The position numbers and the translations under genes were made by a program. A stretch of DNA of 64,000 nucleotides from Escarpia spicata (Eukaryota > Annelida > Polychaeta > Sabellida > Siboglinidae): NCBI GenBank assembly GCA_963995525.1, contig OZ023213.1, positions 47,755,078-47,819,077 on the forward strand, written 5' to 3'. Numbering within the stretch: position 1 is the stretch's first letter; every line of letters begins with the position of its first letter. Shown here piece after piece: positions 36,756 through 48,874 of this stretch. The notes below the pieces were generated by a model. It worked only from the letters and a program-made list of their open reading frames with translations, made no database searches and was not told the DNA's origin.

Positions 36756-37639
36756 TTTGGTGAGTTACACCGCTTTTTAAAATATGGAGACAAAAAGGGA
36801 AACGTTTGAAAACCATCAGCATCATTTGTTTGCGTGTTGGTAGCAATATAGTTTAACTCCGGCTTCACTATTTATCGTCAGGCAAAGGTGTCAGTAGCGT
36901 GTACATTTCGAATAAAATACGTTTTTTGAGGAATACATTTCGCAACTTCAGGAGACACCTTTTAGTCATTTGCAGTTTTTCTAGTGTTTATTGAGGTTTT
37001 GGGTTTATTTTATTCTCGTGCTAGGAATGTTTTAGGTGAGTTACACCCTTTTTAAGCGACGAAGACAAAATAGGGAAACGTTTGTAAACCATCAGCATCA
37101 TTTGTTTGCGTGTTGGAAGCAATATATTTTAACTCCGGCTTCACCGTTGGTCGTCAGGCATAAGGTGTCTGCAGCGTCTACATTTCCAATAAATTACGCT
37201 TTTGTGGAATACATCCCGCATCTGCAGGAGGCACCGTTTTTCAAGTCGTTTATTACGGTTTCGTATTAATTTTATTCTGTGCCTGGAACGTTAAATAAAA
37301 GTTGTGTTCCTGAATAAAGAACAAACTGTAAACACCTGTGAGACTGGTGTAATCAGCAGCGCCCCGTGGTGTGCGAGGATGGTCTCAGCACACCGGGCAG
37401 ATCACCTTGCAAAAAGCTGAAGATAAGCTCAGCAAATAATGTCGCTCGCCCAAAAGTGATCTTTCGGGTTGTCTTCGTGGCCTGAAATAAACGTAATTAT
37501 TTGAATATACAATACCGCGTTGAAATTCCTGGAATTTGAACGCGGGTCAGACGGGTGTCTGCACTATTCTCACGGGTGGTACAACTTAGTTAATAATAGT
37601 AAATTTCAGCTAACTTCCATACAATACGTAGGAGATCTG

Positions 37640-38220
37640 CCAGGAGTATTATACATAGTCACACCCTTGGCTTGCGAGAATGGTTGTCTTGCTTCCGAGC
37701 ACGCACTCTATTTGCTCAACGTGAAAACACCTGTGTCTCCATCTCCGTCGACAGAGATTCCGTGACATGTGGTTAGAACACTGGACCAGGCCTAAAGGTT
37801 AGGAATTCTTCGAATATGTTATATGCCTGTTCAGAACACATATTTTCCTAGGTTGAAGTCTGTGCATTGTGCTTAATTGTCTTTGTCTTCGAAGTTCGGG
37901 GTGAGACTGGTATTGATAATGATATTCTGTTGTTGATTTATACCTTTCTTTCTATTTTTCCGCCACTCATTCTGTGTCATTGTTGTTTCCGGCATCTGCC
38001 TTCACTTATATAAATCCATGTTTTCTTCTCGTTCTCCACTCACCTACCAATCCTGCCAAGATCTCTCTTCACACTGTCCTCCTATCTCCGTCGTGGAATT
38101 CCTCTTTGTCGCAGTTAATTTAATTGCATACGCGCGCACCTCGTAACACATCTAAATTATATATAACAATTTATAATCGAGCTATGGATGTGTGAATTCG
38201 TGTGTGTACGTACGTACGGG
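37640..38220 (+). repeat. Duplicated segment, partner of 63190-63800
   Basis: Shared runs include AACACTGGACCAGGCCTAAAGG, CATATTTTCCTA, GTGCATTGTGCTTAAT, CTTCACTTATATAAATCCA and TTTATAATCGAGCTATGG, in the same order and orientation. In this copy it lies directly 3' of the chitin-binding pseudogene C (which is on the - strand). Confidence 0.8.
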
Positions 38221-38422
38221 GCCTTGGTAGGGTGGCCCGGCTATCTAGTAGCAGTGCCTTTGGCGGTTAACACCTATACATCAAGTATGTGTTGATCACG
38301 ACGTTTTAATTTTGGAGAAAAATGTAAATACATAAATTTGGTATTTATACACATCTCCTGTATCGTGACAGAAATGCCACCATCCGGCTAAAACTTCGCT
38401 ACGTCGTCGTGTGTAGCTTCAA

Positions 38423-40047
38423 TTATCCACGAGACGGCTTCATGATGGTATTCAGCGGGTAGAACATGTGGTCTCTACGGCAAGTGCTCGATTTGCCAAG
38501 ACACTTGTGTTCCACGTCGTCCCAGACCGTGCCTCCGACCTCACAGCGGCGGTGGAAGAACATGACGCCGCTGGCACAGGATGCGTACAAATCGCAGTAG
38601 CATCAGTGCTGCCAGTGGCCGTCAGGGCGGGAGTCGCAGTCGACGATGCCGCGACGTCCGGTCGGGCATCCTGAAACCGGATATAACAATAGAGCAGTAG
38701 ACATGACAATTGTACACCACAAGTTTGTAAGGACGAGAGAAAAAACCTTAATTAAAACAAAGTGTCCAACACAATTCTTTCCGAATTAAATAAAATTGTC
38801 TGACTTGTTTGTATTATAAACTATGAAACATGGTTATGAATGTGGAGGAAGTAACTATAACATATCTGATTGATTTAGAAAGAATGGCTTGTGTTACCAT
38901 CGGTCGAGAATCAAACACGCACGCAGTCAATCACGAACACCAACGCACATACGTACGCAAGCTCGCACGCACACAGTCATTGGTCAACTTTTATGCAGCG
39001 CCTCTTATCGGAGTCAAAGAAGCGTCTAGAACGACACCGACGGTAGTGCGATATCCCGTCCCGGCATGTAATGTCATTACGGCAATCGTACACGCACTTG
39101 TTAGGGTAGTTGCCATCTGGTCCGTCTCACGGCGGTTTCGAACCTACGGCAACAATGGTACGATAATCGTCACCATATATCGCACCATAATTAAGTCTCT
39201 ATGTCAAATTAAATTATAATAACTGAAGAAACATATGGTCTTTTAAACAATGTGTGGTTTATTTAAAATGCCAGCAAGCTTGGACCAATAATTCTGCTTC
39301 TATCGCGCCATCCCGATTACTTCAGCATTTAACTTATTCCCATCCACGTCTTGTAGTTGTGACTCCAAGTAACTAAATCTCCCTCTATGCTTGTCATCGA
39401 TCATTCCTTCTAAGAGTTCCCTTCACACAGACTACAAGTTCACTCCACGTTATGCGCAACAGGGTTGTCCAGTAACTTACTGTTTGCCTGCATCACGATC
39501 ACAAGTATTCGCATGACCTCCATCAAAGATTTTTACACGCGTGCATTACAACACAAAGACAGCGAGACATCTTCTGAATCAATCGTACCCGCATGCTGTC
39601 CTCACTTAAACCAATCGTTTTATCTGGTATTTTTGTCGCAGAGAACGACATTTGTAAAAAGGATGTGAACAGAATGTGCAACGAAATAATGGTCTGTTCC
39701 CCATGTTCGGCAGCCATTTTACAGGTTTGAAGCCCCTTGTTGCTAGACAATTAGTCCTGTGATGGATATGTCTTTTGACTGCTACCATTTCCATTTTCAA
39801 TTTTATCTGTACTCATGTTCTTATGTTAAATAAGCTAATCGTTCACATCAAAGAACGTGTTATTGGTATCTATAGTATGCCATTCACATACATCGAAACA
39901 ATATTTGGTACTTGCACTTTTCTTAGTACATTTTCACTAAGAGCAGTTGTGAATAATATTATACTTACAGTGAGCTGAGCAGCATGCCAACACAGCGGCA
40001 AATAGCGCTAACAAGACGAGCAGCTTATTCATGTCGGAATCTTGCTG
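38423..40047 (-). pseudogene. Chitin-binding protein gene, copy C (pseudogene)
   Basis: Exons by alignment to B: 40047-39969 (ATG 40032-40030; signal peptide 7 residues shorter than B, MNKLLVLLALFAAVLAC), 39143-38988, and 38670-38423. In-frame TGA at 39129-39127 and again at 38605-38603; both replace Cys codons of the chitin-binding domains. The donor after exon 39143-38988 has TT in place of GT (38987-38986). The final stop is shifted downstream to TAA at 38425-38423, because the TAG seen in A and B is lost. Acceptors (TTCGTTTCAG at 40048, GTTGCCGTAG at 39144, GGTTTCAG at 38671) and the donor GTAAGTATAA at 39968 are intact. Once functional, now unable to make the two-domain protein. Confidence 0.9.
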
Positions 40048-40469
40048 CTGAAACGAAGAAGAAGATGAGGACGGTGATAAACGACTGCTACAGCAACAAG
40101 GCATCTGCTGCTATATAGTAAGATGTATCAAAGCTGTTTGACAGTGCATTTGAGCGGGTGTGTCATGGCCAGTCATCGGCAATTTTCAGATATAAAGCGT
40201 ATAGTTAGCAGATGCTGCTGGATATCTGGACTGAAAACAAAACAAACTAGAACAATTCATAAAAGGCTTTGATCGAAACATTCGAGATTTCTAACACCTT
40301 CACACTAGTAAGGTAGAATTATAACGCACTGTTCGCTTTAGTTTCTCAAATTTGTTAAACACACTACTTATGGTGTCAAGAATATAGCAAACATAATACA
40401 CTTTTAACCAAGCGCAAGCTTATAGTAGATGTTCAAACTTTGCAAAAGGTGCAAATTGTTGTGTCTTAC

Positions 40470-40550
40470 CTATCCACTGGGAAAAGTCGTTTCACTGCAA
40501 TGCGTAATCCACCGGTCTGGCGGAATTTCTACTGGCAGCTACTGACGTCA
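40470..40550 (-). promoter_or_regulatory. Decayed promoter and first exon of copy C
   Basis: The non-coding exon donor GATAG|GTAAGACAC is kept at 40470. TGACGTCA is kept at 40550-40543, but the TATAA of copy B is replaced by TAGAAA (around 40530) and CCAAT by CTAAT. The loss of core promoter words fits the pseudogene state of the coding part. Confidence 0.45.
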
Positions 40551-40799
40551 TTCATTTTTATTAGCCCGAAAAACACCTTGTTATTTCACAATTCGCATTT
40601 TAAAGAACACACCGGCGAAGTTAAGGTGATAAAAACATTCAAAGAAAATCATTATCTATTACTAAAAATGTGTTGGCATGACAATAAACATCTAGCCAAG
40701 TTTGGCTAAAAAAATAATCGTAAATTTTGAAGATGAAACATGTTACACTGACTCAATGAAACATGTTTTGACAGGGAAATTGCGCATCATTAATGTCTC

Positions 40800-41270
40800 T
40801 AGGCATTCGAAGAAAATGACACAGTTATAACTGTTCACCGATGATGATTTTGATGAGCAAACAAGCACCCAACATTCAAGCGAAAATTTGTGAAACTTCT
40901 AGTTGTCGGATACATAAGTCAGACGACGCCACCTTTGTTTGTCTCCTTGGATGTGGACAAGGTCGGCAGGGGTAAGTCATAACCAAAAATAGCATAAGCC
41001 GTATACAAGTTGTCAACAGATGGGTGGTTGCGCCAGGGATCTAAGGATCATAAGCACCATTGCGAAGCTACGTTCTTAAATGACACCTGAATTGTGTAAT
41101 ATTTTCAAGTGATCTATCACTAAGAGAGAGCATATTCTAAAGAGTTGGTGCAGTATACACAAAGTCCCAGTTCCAATATTAGTATTGTATCTAGAAAAAA
41201 AAAAATTAGGACTGGATGACCGAAGCGGTATAGGAACTCCGCCGATGTAGGACACGTGCCCGTGAGGAAG
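40800..41270. other. No gene seen
   Basis: Flank of copy C's promoter (similar to 34560-34700 of copy B up to about 40960), then unique-looking sequence. Confidence 0.4.
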
Positions 41271-41700
41271 AAGGAGGGTGTTATGTCACCCCTGGCGTTG
41301 TGGCACAAAAACCCCAGTCAAAAACTGTTATGGAGTATATAAGTAGAAGTCGTTATTTGGCCAGGGCGTCCTCCGAGTCATGCGCCGCGCCGCAACCGAC
41401 ACCTCCGGTTGCCGTTTGAAGTGAGCAAGGGGTACCGCACAACCACGACTGGGACTAAAGAAGTGAGTGTACCAAATCAACATCAATAAGTTCAAGTTCG
41501 CATCCTGGAACGTCGGCACCATGACAAAGTGGGAAGGAACTGGGTAATGGGTTCAAACTGTTGTACATTGGAGAGAACAGTCCTCATTCTGTGCGAGGAT
41601 TGGAAAAGAAGGTGGTGGAGCTGAAGAGAGTCTCAGACAGGTTGATGAGAGTAGAGGTGGCGCCTGAAGGTGGTATCCACAATATCATATCAGTGGACAA
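41270..41700 (+). pseudogene. 5' scrap of an RTE-like LINE with internal deletion
   Basis: CATCAATAAGTTCAAGTTCG, then TCCTGGAACGTCGGCACCAT encodes FKFASWNVGTMT, the first endonuclease motif. It jumps to sequence matching 53410-53600 (GACAGGTTGATGAGAGTA, GGTGGTATCC.CAATATCATATCAG). The upstream 41270-41480 is a 5' UTR different from the monomers at 52.5-53.3 kb except near the start of the coding part. It ends in unrelated sequence at about 41700. Confidence 0.75.
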
Positions 41701-42049
41701 AAAATCGAATGTATATTATAAACATCAATGTAATTTGAATGTGAATGTCTTTTTACAAATTTGCAGTTGTTAATATTCTCCATTTATAATTTCAATAATT
41801 AAACACACAATTAAAATTACTTACATATTTAAAACGAATTCCAGCGATTTTACAAACGTGATGTTCAAAAGTAGTCATTTTGTAGAGCAAATTTAAGCTC
41901 CAATATTGTAACATAAGTGAGAGGAGAAAAAATTATTAATTTAGTCTTTGAAGCACTCGAACATTAAAAGGACATCGTATATCTGTTACCCTGGATAAGT
42001 TACCGGTTAATAGTCATTATAATATATACTTATTAGCAAGATTTGTCAT

Positions 42050-43400
42050 TTCGTGTGTGTAAGGACCGTAGGAACCAAACACATCAACGGTAGGGACGTC
42101 TGGCTCTGCAAGACCTGTCATGTCGTGTGTAAAGACCGTGGGTACCAAACACATCAACGGTAGGGACGTCTGGCTCTGCAAGACCTGTCATGTCGTGTGT
42201 GTAAAGACAGTAGGAACCAAACACATCAACGGTAGGGACGTCTGGCTCTGCAAGACCTGTCATGTCGTGTGTGTCAAGACCGTAGGAACCAAACACATCA
42301 ACGGTTGGGACGTCTGGCTCTGCAAGACCTGTCATGTCGTGTGTGTCAAGACCGTAGGAACCAAACACATCAACGGTTGGGACGTCTGGCTCTGCAAGAC
42401 CTGTCATGTCGTGTGTGTAAAGACCGTAGGAACCAAACACATCAACGGTTGGGGCGTCCGGCTCTGCAAGACCTGTCATGTCGTGTGTGTAAAGACCGTA
42501 GGAACCAAACACATCAACGGTAGGGACGTCTGGCTCTGCAAGTCCTGTCATGTCGTGTGTGTAAAGACCCTGGGTACCAAACACATCAACGGTAGGGACG
42601 TCTGGCTCTGCAAGACCTGTCATGTCGTGTGTAAAGACCTAGGAACCAAACACATCAACGGTAGGGACGTCTAGCTCTGCAAGACCTGTCATGTCGTGTG
42701 TGTAAAGACCGTAGGAACCAAACCCATCAACGGTTGGGACGTCTGGCTCTGCAAGACCTGTCATGTCGTGTGTGTAAAGACCGTAGGAACCAAACACATC
42801 AACGGTAGGGACGTCTGGCTCTGCAAGACCTGTCATGTCGTGTGTGTAAAGACAGTAGGAACCAAACACATCAACGGTAGGGACGTCTGGCTCTGCAAGA
42901 CCTGTCATGTCGTGTGTGTCAAGACCGTAGGAACCAAACACATCAACGGTTGGGACGTCTGGCTCTGCAAGACCTGTCATGTCGCGTGTGTAAAGACCCT
43001 GGGTACCAAACACATCAACGGTTGGGACGTTTGGCTCTACAAGACCTGTAATTTCGTGTGTGTAAAGACCGCAGGAACCAAACACATCAACGGTAGGACG
43101 TCCGGCTCTGCAAGACTTGTCATGTCGTGTGTGTCAAGACCGTAGGAACCAAACACATCAACGGTTGGGGCGTCCGGCTCTGCAAGACCTGTCATGTCGT
43201 GTGTGTAAAGACCGTAGGAACCAAACACATCAACGGTAGGGACGTCTGGCTCTGCAAGTCCTGTCATGTCGTGTGTGTAAAGACCCTGGGTACCAAACAC
43301 AACAACGGTAGGGACGTCTGGCTCTGCAAGACCTGTCATGTCGTGTGTAAAGACCGTGGGTACCAAACACATCAATGGTAGGGACGTCTGGCTCTGCGAT
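42050..43400. repeat. 72-bp minisatellite, about 19 units, open on both strands
   Basis: Consensus pieces: GGAACCAAACACATCAACGG, TAGGGACGTCTGGCTCTGCA and AGACCTGTCATGTCGTGTGT. Units are usually 72 bp (24 codons), with a few 70-bp units (42144, 42646, 43362 region). Open frames therefore run through on both strands: + strand CKTCHVVCVKTVGTKHINGR..., - strand TGLAEPDVPTVDVFGSYGLY.... Variant pairs (GTCCTGTCATG followed by CCCTGGGTACC) recur at about 42541 and 43257, so a higher-order repeat of about ten units exists. No start/stop context or splice signals support a protein. Treated as non-coding satellite. Confidence 0.85.
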
Positions 43401-44389
43401 AAATGATAATGAGAGGCAACAGCGAGGATTATTTTATATTATATATCTGATTGTTGACAGATGTTTCGAATATTTCGTGTTGCGAACAATGTTTCGGGCT
43501 ATTAAACGACAGTTGACGGACAGCAAACCGTCAATGTTTTTATTCTAGTAGAAGAGCAAGTAAATGCATAGAAGTCGGAACAAGTTGTATATCGGGGTCT
43601 GAGCCGGAACTTCAGCACCCGCTGCATTCGGGCATTACTTTCGAAACGTGGAAATATTTTCAAATTCACAAAATACTTAACTATCTACTCGAAATATTGG
43701 TTGGTTTAGTCCCAATATCCCCTTTCGACTCATATGAAATGTATGAATTAGCAACATATATCGTACCTTTACAATAATATCAACCTACCTTCCAGACCAC
43801 CATGAAACCAACATTTTACTTCCAATTGCCTTGAAACTTCATGTGTTGGTGCACCATTGTGCTGGCAACTAGTGTGCATGTTGGCAACTGACCGATATAC
43901 GCCAGTATTTCATATCGGCGTTTGAAAATGCTGGTTACTGAAGTTATATAATATATGACTACTATTTAAGGTCAACACTACCAACAATCCTTCAAGCATA
44001 GAATGTTAAAAAAAAAAATTCTCCGATTACAATGATATTTTCACGTGTTATGCCGAAGATGCAGAAGATACCTACGAATCGAATGCCGGGTCGACGTATG
44101 ACCTACCTGCTTTAGCATTTCACATACATGTACCTACTTCTGAATATATATGTCAAACCTTTACAATAAAGTTTACCTAAATGCTTCTGATGCTGTAATT
44201 CTAGTTCTTGTTGTTTCCAGCGCTCGGCAATTTTCTATTAATTAACTAGTCTGTATTATTGTGGTTACAATGTAATGGTCTTATGAGGTTTCATTCAACT
44301 AGTCGGTCTTTTTCAGAACGTTATCGCCAAACCGACCTTTATATGCTGGCACTGAGGGTGGTCACTGCCTATGTGCTTGTTATCCTCAA
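43400..44389. other. No gene seen
   Basis: AT-rich sequence after the minisatellite; short frames only. Confidence 0.4.
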
Positions 44390-44580
44390 TGTTTCTTTTA
44401 CGTCCCAAATTGAGACGGGACTGACATTAACGTGAACTCCGAGTCACCAGGGATACACAGTCCCCAATGTTGAGAGCCAGGCTTTCACACCAAATATCAT
44501 GCCTTCCCGGTCCGGGTTTCGAACTCAGAGCGCTGACATGCCAGGCGGATGTGCTAACCACTACACTAGCAGCGCACCCT
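44390..44580 (-). repeat. tRNA-derived SINE (family 2)
   Basis: On the - strand: GGGTGCGCTGCTAGTGTAGT, then GGTTAGCACATCCGCCTGGC (A box TAGTGGTTAGCAC) and CTGAGTTCGAAACCCGG (B box), followed by a non-tRNA body ending TCCCGTCTCAATTTGGGACG. Different from family 1. Only one copy is seen in the window. Confidence 0.8.
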
Positions 44581-44914
44581 AATTGTGAGATCACATAAAA
44601 CAATTGTCTTGTGTTTCAGACAAATACTGGTTTTGTTTCATTTGTATCATGTGTAAATAAAATAAATTGTCCTACACCTTAAAGGGTCTCTCATTTTATT
44701 TCAGGAATATATAAATATGTCTGAAGTTATCTAATCGGTTACTGCTATTTAGAGCTTACACTACCAACGTAGGACTAACCATTCAAGTATGTTAACCAAA
44801 CATTTCTCCGATATAGTCTGTACGTTCACACTTTATATGCCACAGATACCTACAGATTGAGTGCCAGATCGGCAAATGACCAGTCTGCGGCAGCGTGTCA
44901 TAATATGATACAAT

Positions 44915-45600
44915 GTAACAAGTTCTTGCACTTCGTGAACTGTACCTGCCAAAATATCAAGTACATTTCAAGTACACAATTTGAGTATTCGTAGCACGAA
45001 ATAATACATATTTATTGTTTCGCATGTATGGTGCATAACCCTAGACGCCCGCTCTGATGCTGTCTAGATGTCCTGATAATACCAAAATTAATACTTGCAC
45101 TAGGAATTGTGCATACAATCAAATTTACCTGACCCAACTTAACTATTAAAAACAATGCGTAGCGTTATTGTTTAGATTGGGTATACCCTGAGAAGTGTTT
45201 GCGCACTTTGCACTTCCCTTGATGAGTTATGAGATGCACACTTTCATAGATGCGTCGTTTTCGGGAAAGCCCACAGAACCATGTTATGTTATTCAACAGG
45301 CACAAGGAACGTAACTTAGTCCACATGTCGTTATTTTCTTCAAAATACAACTTAACTAACAAAAAGGATCAGACCTATGCGTGATAGAACGGGTTATCGT
45401 GGAGCGCTGTGGCGCAGTAGCTAGAGCATCGAACTGTCAATGGAGAGAACTCACGTTCAAATCTTGTGATGCAGTGTCGAATGTTTGGCAAGTTCGTTCA
45501 TTCTGCGTTGCTTCAATTCACTCAGCTATATTTCTAAGTACTTCGGCACAGCCCTGGAGACGACACGCTAACAGGACTGAACAAATTAAATAACGTAGTC
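44915..45600 (+). repeat. Dispersed block, copy 2, with SINE
   Basis: AACAAGTTCTTGCACTTCGT, ACTAGACGCCCGC-like and GCGTAGCGTTATTGTTTAGATTG align to 35660-35900 and 58560-58810. The SINE head GGTTATCGTGGAGCGCTGTG and GCGCAGTAGCTAGAGCATCG is at 45395-45545. A more diverged tRNA-like head occurs at 45650-45750. Confidence 0.7.
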
Positions 45601-46320
45601 CTCACTGTAATAATAGGGATCAGGTAATAAGAAGATAAAGCTTCAGTTGGTCGTGTCGCTGCAGTCAGGCGCCGTAGAGTAAAGCTAGAGCATCGGAGTC
45701 TGTGTCGAAAGATTCCCGAGTCAAATCCTCTCGCACTGAGCAGTTCTAATGACTGAATCCCTACATATAACCTTACCTTTACATTTTTGGAAATTGTGTT
45801 GCCAATGTCGATACTAAATACTAAATGGCTTCGTTTGACGTACTGAAGAAAGTCGAGAGATGGTTGACGCCAAATGAGAACGTTTTATGTAAGTTTGTTT
45901 GACATATATGTTTAGTTCGCATGTTCAGATATAATCGCTCTTCTCTTTTTTAGAAACACCAACAATACAAAATAATGTTGTAGACGTCACCGTTGTGTAG
46001 AGGCCGTGGACCGGTGTACCAAATACTCCACTAGGTGCTAGAGAAGCCTAATTGTTTGCACTAAAAAGACATTCATCGAACGCCCGGAGAGAGGCACTTT
46101 CACTTGTAAAAAACACATGATTTACCACAACATCTTCTCAAGGGGATACTGTTAGAGGTAGTCGCGTAAAAAAATTTCATAAACAGAATATGTTACTAGT
46201 GGAGCTTGGATTATAATATGTTACTTAAGATAGCTATTTTGTGAGAGAAGATCTCTCCGCGATCAAAAAGGGCAGCTTTTTTACGGGAGAAACTATCCAC
46301 CATGCGACGTTTGACGGGTC

Positions 46321-46424
46321 ACGCGCATAATTTTGATTGTGATGTTGGCAAACCGCGATGCGGATCCGTCAGTAGATTGACCCAGTTCGTCGCGGTTTGC
46401 TACGTCACAATCAAATTTATGCGT
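46321..46424. repeat. Inverted repeat just outside the Academ-like element
   Basis: Arms 46321-46359 (ACGCGCATAATTTTGATTGT...) and 46388-46424 (...CACAATCAAATTTATGCGT) pair imperfectly over nearly 40 bases with a loop of about 28. It ends some 30 bases before the terminal repeat at 46456. Could be a separate foldback element. Confidence 0.7.
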
Positions 46425-46655
46425 CTGACCTCGTAAAGCTTTGCTTTGTAATTATTAGTCCGGTGGCTCAGGCCAGGAACCTTACAATATCTTTTTACAA
46501 TCGGATTTTTGCATTTTTCGATAGTTCTTAGTGTTTAGATTAACTTTTGGCTGGGTTGCCACTGGCCACATACTTGGTCGTAGGGTGCTCCATCTTCCAT
46601 GTTCCGTGTGGTTATCCATCTGTTTGTGACATCCGCTTCCCATCCATAATTCTAC

Positions 46656-46780
46656 AGCATTGAGAGGAGGTGGATCTCCACTCAGGGCACTGTACCATTG
46701 AGAGGAGGTGGATCTCCACTCAGGGCACTGTACCATTGAGAGGAGGTGGATCTCCACTCAGGGCACTGTACCATTGAGCG
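46656..46780 (+). repeat. Three tandem copies of a 44-bp unit
   Basis: ATTGAGAGGAGGTGGATCTC and CACTCAGGGCACTGTACC are repeated three times with near identity. It sits at the end of the nuclease-like frame (codes SALSGDPPPLN). Local amplification after the gene decayed, or while it still read through. Confidence 0.85.
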
Positions 46781-48640
46781 AACTGGTGGTGTGCTCTGCG
46801 AACGTTCTGCTCAAATGCTTCAGTTGTTGAGGGCAAACTAAACAGCTTTGGTGCCGCTGTTGATTTCCCAGTCTTCTGCGCCCACAGCCGCTGGCGGCAC
46901 TCCGTCATAGAAGAGCATGGTGTTTTGACGCCATAGCACGCGGCCATGAAAGCTATCGCTTGTTTGGTGTCTTTGACAATGTCTGCCGTCAGTTGGCCAA
47001 GCTGATCCAGTGTATAGCCTTTTCGAGCCACAGCGATTGCTGTTGTCTTGCCAACTCCGTAGGTCGCCGCATCTGAATCACAACCAGTTAGAGCATGGAG
47101 TGCCAAGATTTCGGATATGATCGTAGCATGTTTACGAGCGGCTTCCTTCACGTCGATGCAAGAAAGACCTTGGATTGGCGACTCCATCGTCATGGAGGAC
47201 TGGAGTTTCTCGCTCGAGTAGAAAAAGAGTAACAAAACAAACAGGTCTGTGTCATTACACACCACACGAACTCGTCTGGATCTTCTTTTGGAAGGTGGAT
47301 GGCTTGTTGAGTAATGACTACGTCCGCTTCTTCGTGTGTCGAGGCAAGATCCAGATGAGGCGTGTTGCGTCCCTTAGGTACCTGGGTATGGTATTGCCTT
47401 GTCCCCAATAACCATCAACTTGTGGTCTTGCATCACATTCTTTAGGAACTCTTCGTTAAGTAGGATCTGCTCGCAAATGAGTATGTTCAGTTGTGGTTTG
47501 TTGGCGGAGTTCTTCAGCACTGCATCCCGAGCAGGCAGTGAGGTTTTAAGATTGAGCTGGTAGAAGCGGGTAGCGGTTGTTCGGACCTAGTGCAACTCTT
47601 GGTCGAGTAGTCGTGATATCTGTCGAAACACAGGTGGACATCAGCTTCAAACAGCCGAACGGAGAGCCACACCTTGAAACCCGATATGAGCATGTCGATG
47701 GTTCCGTGAGCTGGCCTGTCAACTGTCCACAGAACAGCCGACACATCCATCACGATAGCTGTTGGGTTTATGGTTAAGCGTTCTGACACTTCTACCTGGA
47801 TATTATTCTTCAGCGTGGACTTCCGGTAGCAACTCGCATCCGGCCATCAGCATGGAACATCGATGGTGGAAAAATAATCAGCTCAATGACGGGCACTTGT
47901 TGCAGGTCGAGGTCGCGCTGACTCACTAGAAGGCCGATAACACGAGCGTAGGTCGATGATAGCATTGTCCCCGATTGTGAGACGTTTCTTGTTTGCGGCG
48001 AATGCGACCACTTGTTTTGATAGCGATCTGTAAAAGCCTTCTGGCCATAATGTCTCGATCTTTCTCAACTAAGAGACGCCTAGACATGACACACCCACCC
48101 TTATCTGAGTAGACTGTCTCAAATCAAGAGAATTCCAGCGATCAACACTGACAACATTGACAGTTTCAGCTAATGCGTGGTCATCAGCAACACATTTTCT
48201 ATCAGTGTCACTGGCTCTATGAGTACCGAGATGGAAAGCGGTATTGCATTTGCGATAGTACCTGGCAGATGCGGCGTGAATATCTGAATGTGCACCAAGA
48301 ATGCGTTCACTGACTATTCTACCTAGCTCATCTCCGCGTTTCTGACACAGGTCAATTACGTACTATTTGTAATTTGTCTCACCATCAGCCATCTTGTCAG
48401 TGGTTACAATTGAAACAGGCGTTCTATACGTGTGTGTCACATTGGTATCATACTCATGCGTCAATGTACAAGGAGTTATGTCATGGCAGAACAAACAATG
48501 CTTCTGAAAATAAAAGACACCACCAATACTCGAACACAATCGCTTAGGTCCCGCTTTGGAGTCATCATGATGCTCATCAACTCGCTTGCCCAATGTTGCG
48601 AGAGTAGAAGGAAATACATATTTAGATACACACGTTTTGT
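46740..48640 (-). pseudogene. Academ-type protein with XPG/FEN-like nuclease motifs, broken
   Basis: Fragments on the - strand in order: FYFQKHCLFC (about 48515), SDIHAASARYYRKCNTAF (about 48285), VVAFAANKKRLTIGDNAIID (about 48010), TAIVMDVSAVLW (about 47750), DVHLCFDRYHDYSTKS (about 47640), HEEADVVITQQ (about 47345), CNDTDLFVLLLFF (about 47258), and LHALTGCDSDAATYGVGKTT (about 47105), then QKTGKSTAAPKLFSLP and QWYSALSGDPPPLN (to about 46750). The acidic blocks EEAD, DTD, GCD with a following GVGK turn resemble FEN1/XPG nucleases (EAEAQ, EDxD, GSD, helix-hairpin-helix). Frameshifts separate the parts, and the usual C-terminal CXC region is absent. Confidence 0.75.
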
Positions 48641-48874
48641 GACACGTTACAGTCAGTAATGTAGCCCAATATCATCTTGGCGAATTTCATTACCTGACAA
48701 TAATGTGTCCATCCGTGAAGATTGAATCAACTTCCCAGCTCTGCAGTTGTAAAATGCCTTGAAGAAGCACTCTTCTTGGTGTTCTGACGCGGCCATGTCA
48801 CTAGATCCTATAATAGAGGGAAACAATGTCATTTCATGCCGTTGCGAGCCAAGGATCCTTCTAAAACAACCACA

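Larger units (their letters stand above)
35640..37340 (+). repeat. Dispersed block, copy 1 (partners 44915-45600 and 58540-60060)
   Basis: Begins CAGGTTCTTGCACTTCGTGAACTG..CTGCC and continues through ACTAGATGCCCACCCTGATGAT, a SINE (36205-36375), GTTTCGCACGCTACTGGA (36673) and GAACAAACTGTAAACACCTGTGAGACTG (37319). The same order is found at 58560-60030. Copy 45 kb has the first part and the SINE only. Within this copy a segment of about 275 bp starting GGTGAGTTACACC is tandemly duplicated (36759 and 37035); it is single at 59 kb. No coding domain is recognised. Confidence 0.7.

Noticed and set aside
42084..43375. Repetitive proteins encoded on either strand of the 72-bp array
   Set aside because: Frames are open because the unit is 24 codons. 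No promoter, splice site or flanking coding sequence was seen, and frameshifted 70-bp units break all frames. Kept only as a finding to test.
46456..46460. A clear target-site duplication for the Academ-like element
   Set aside because: Flanks (…AATTAT and AAATCT…) do not give a convincing direct repeat by eye, so none is claimed.
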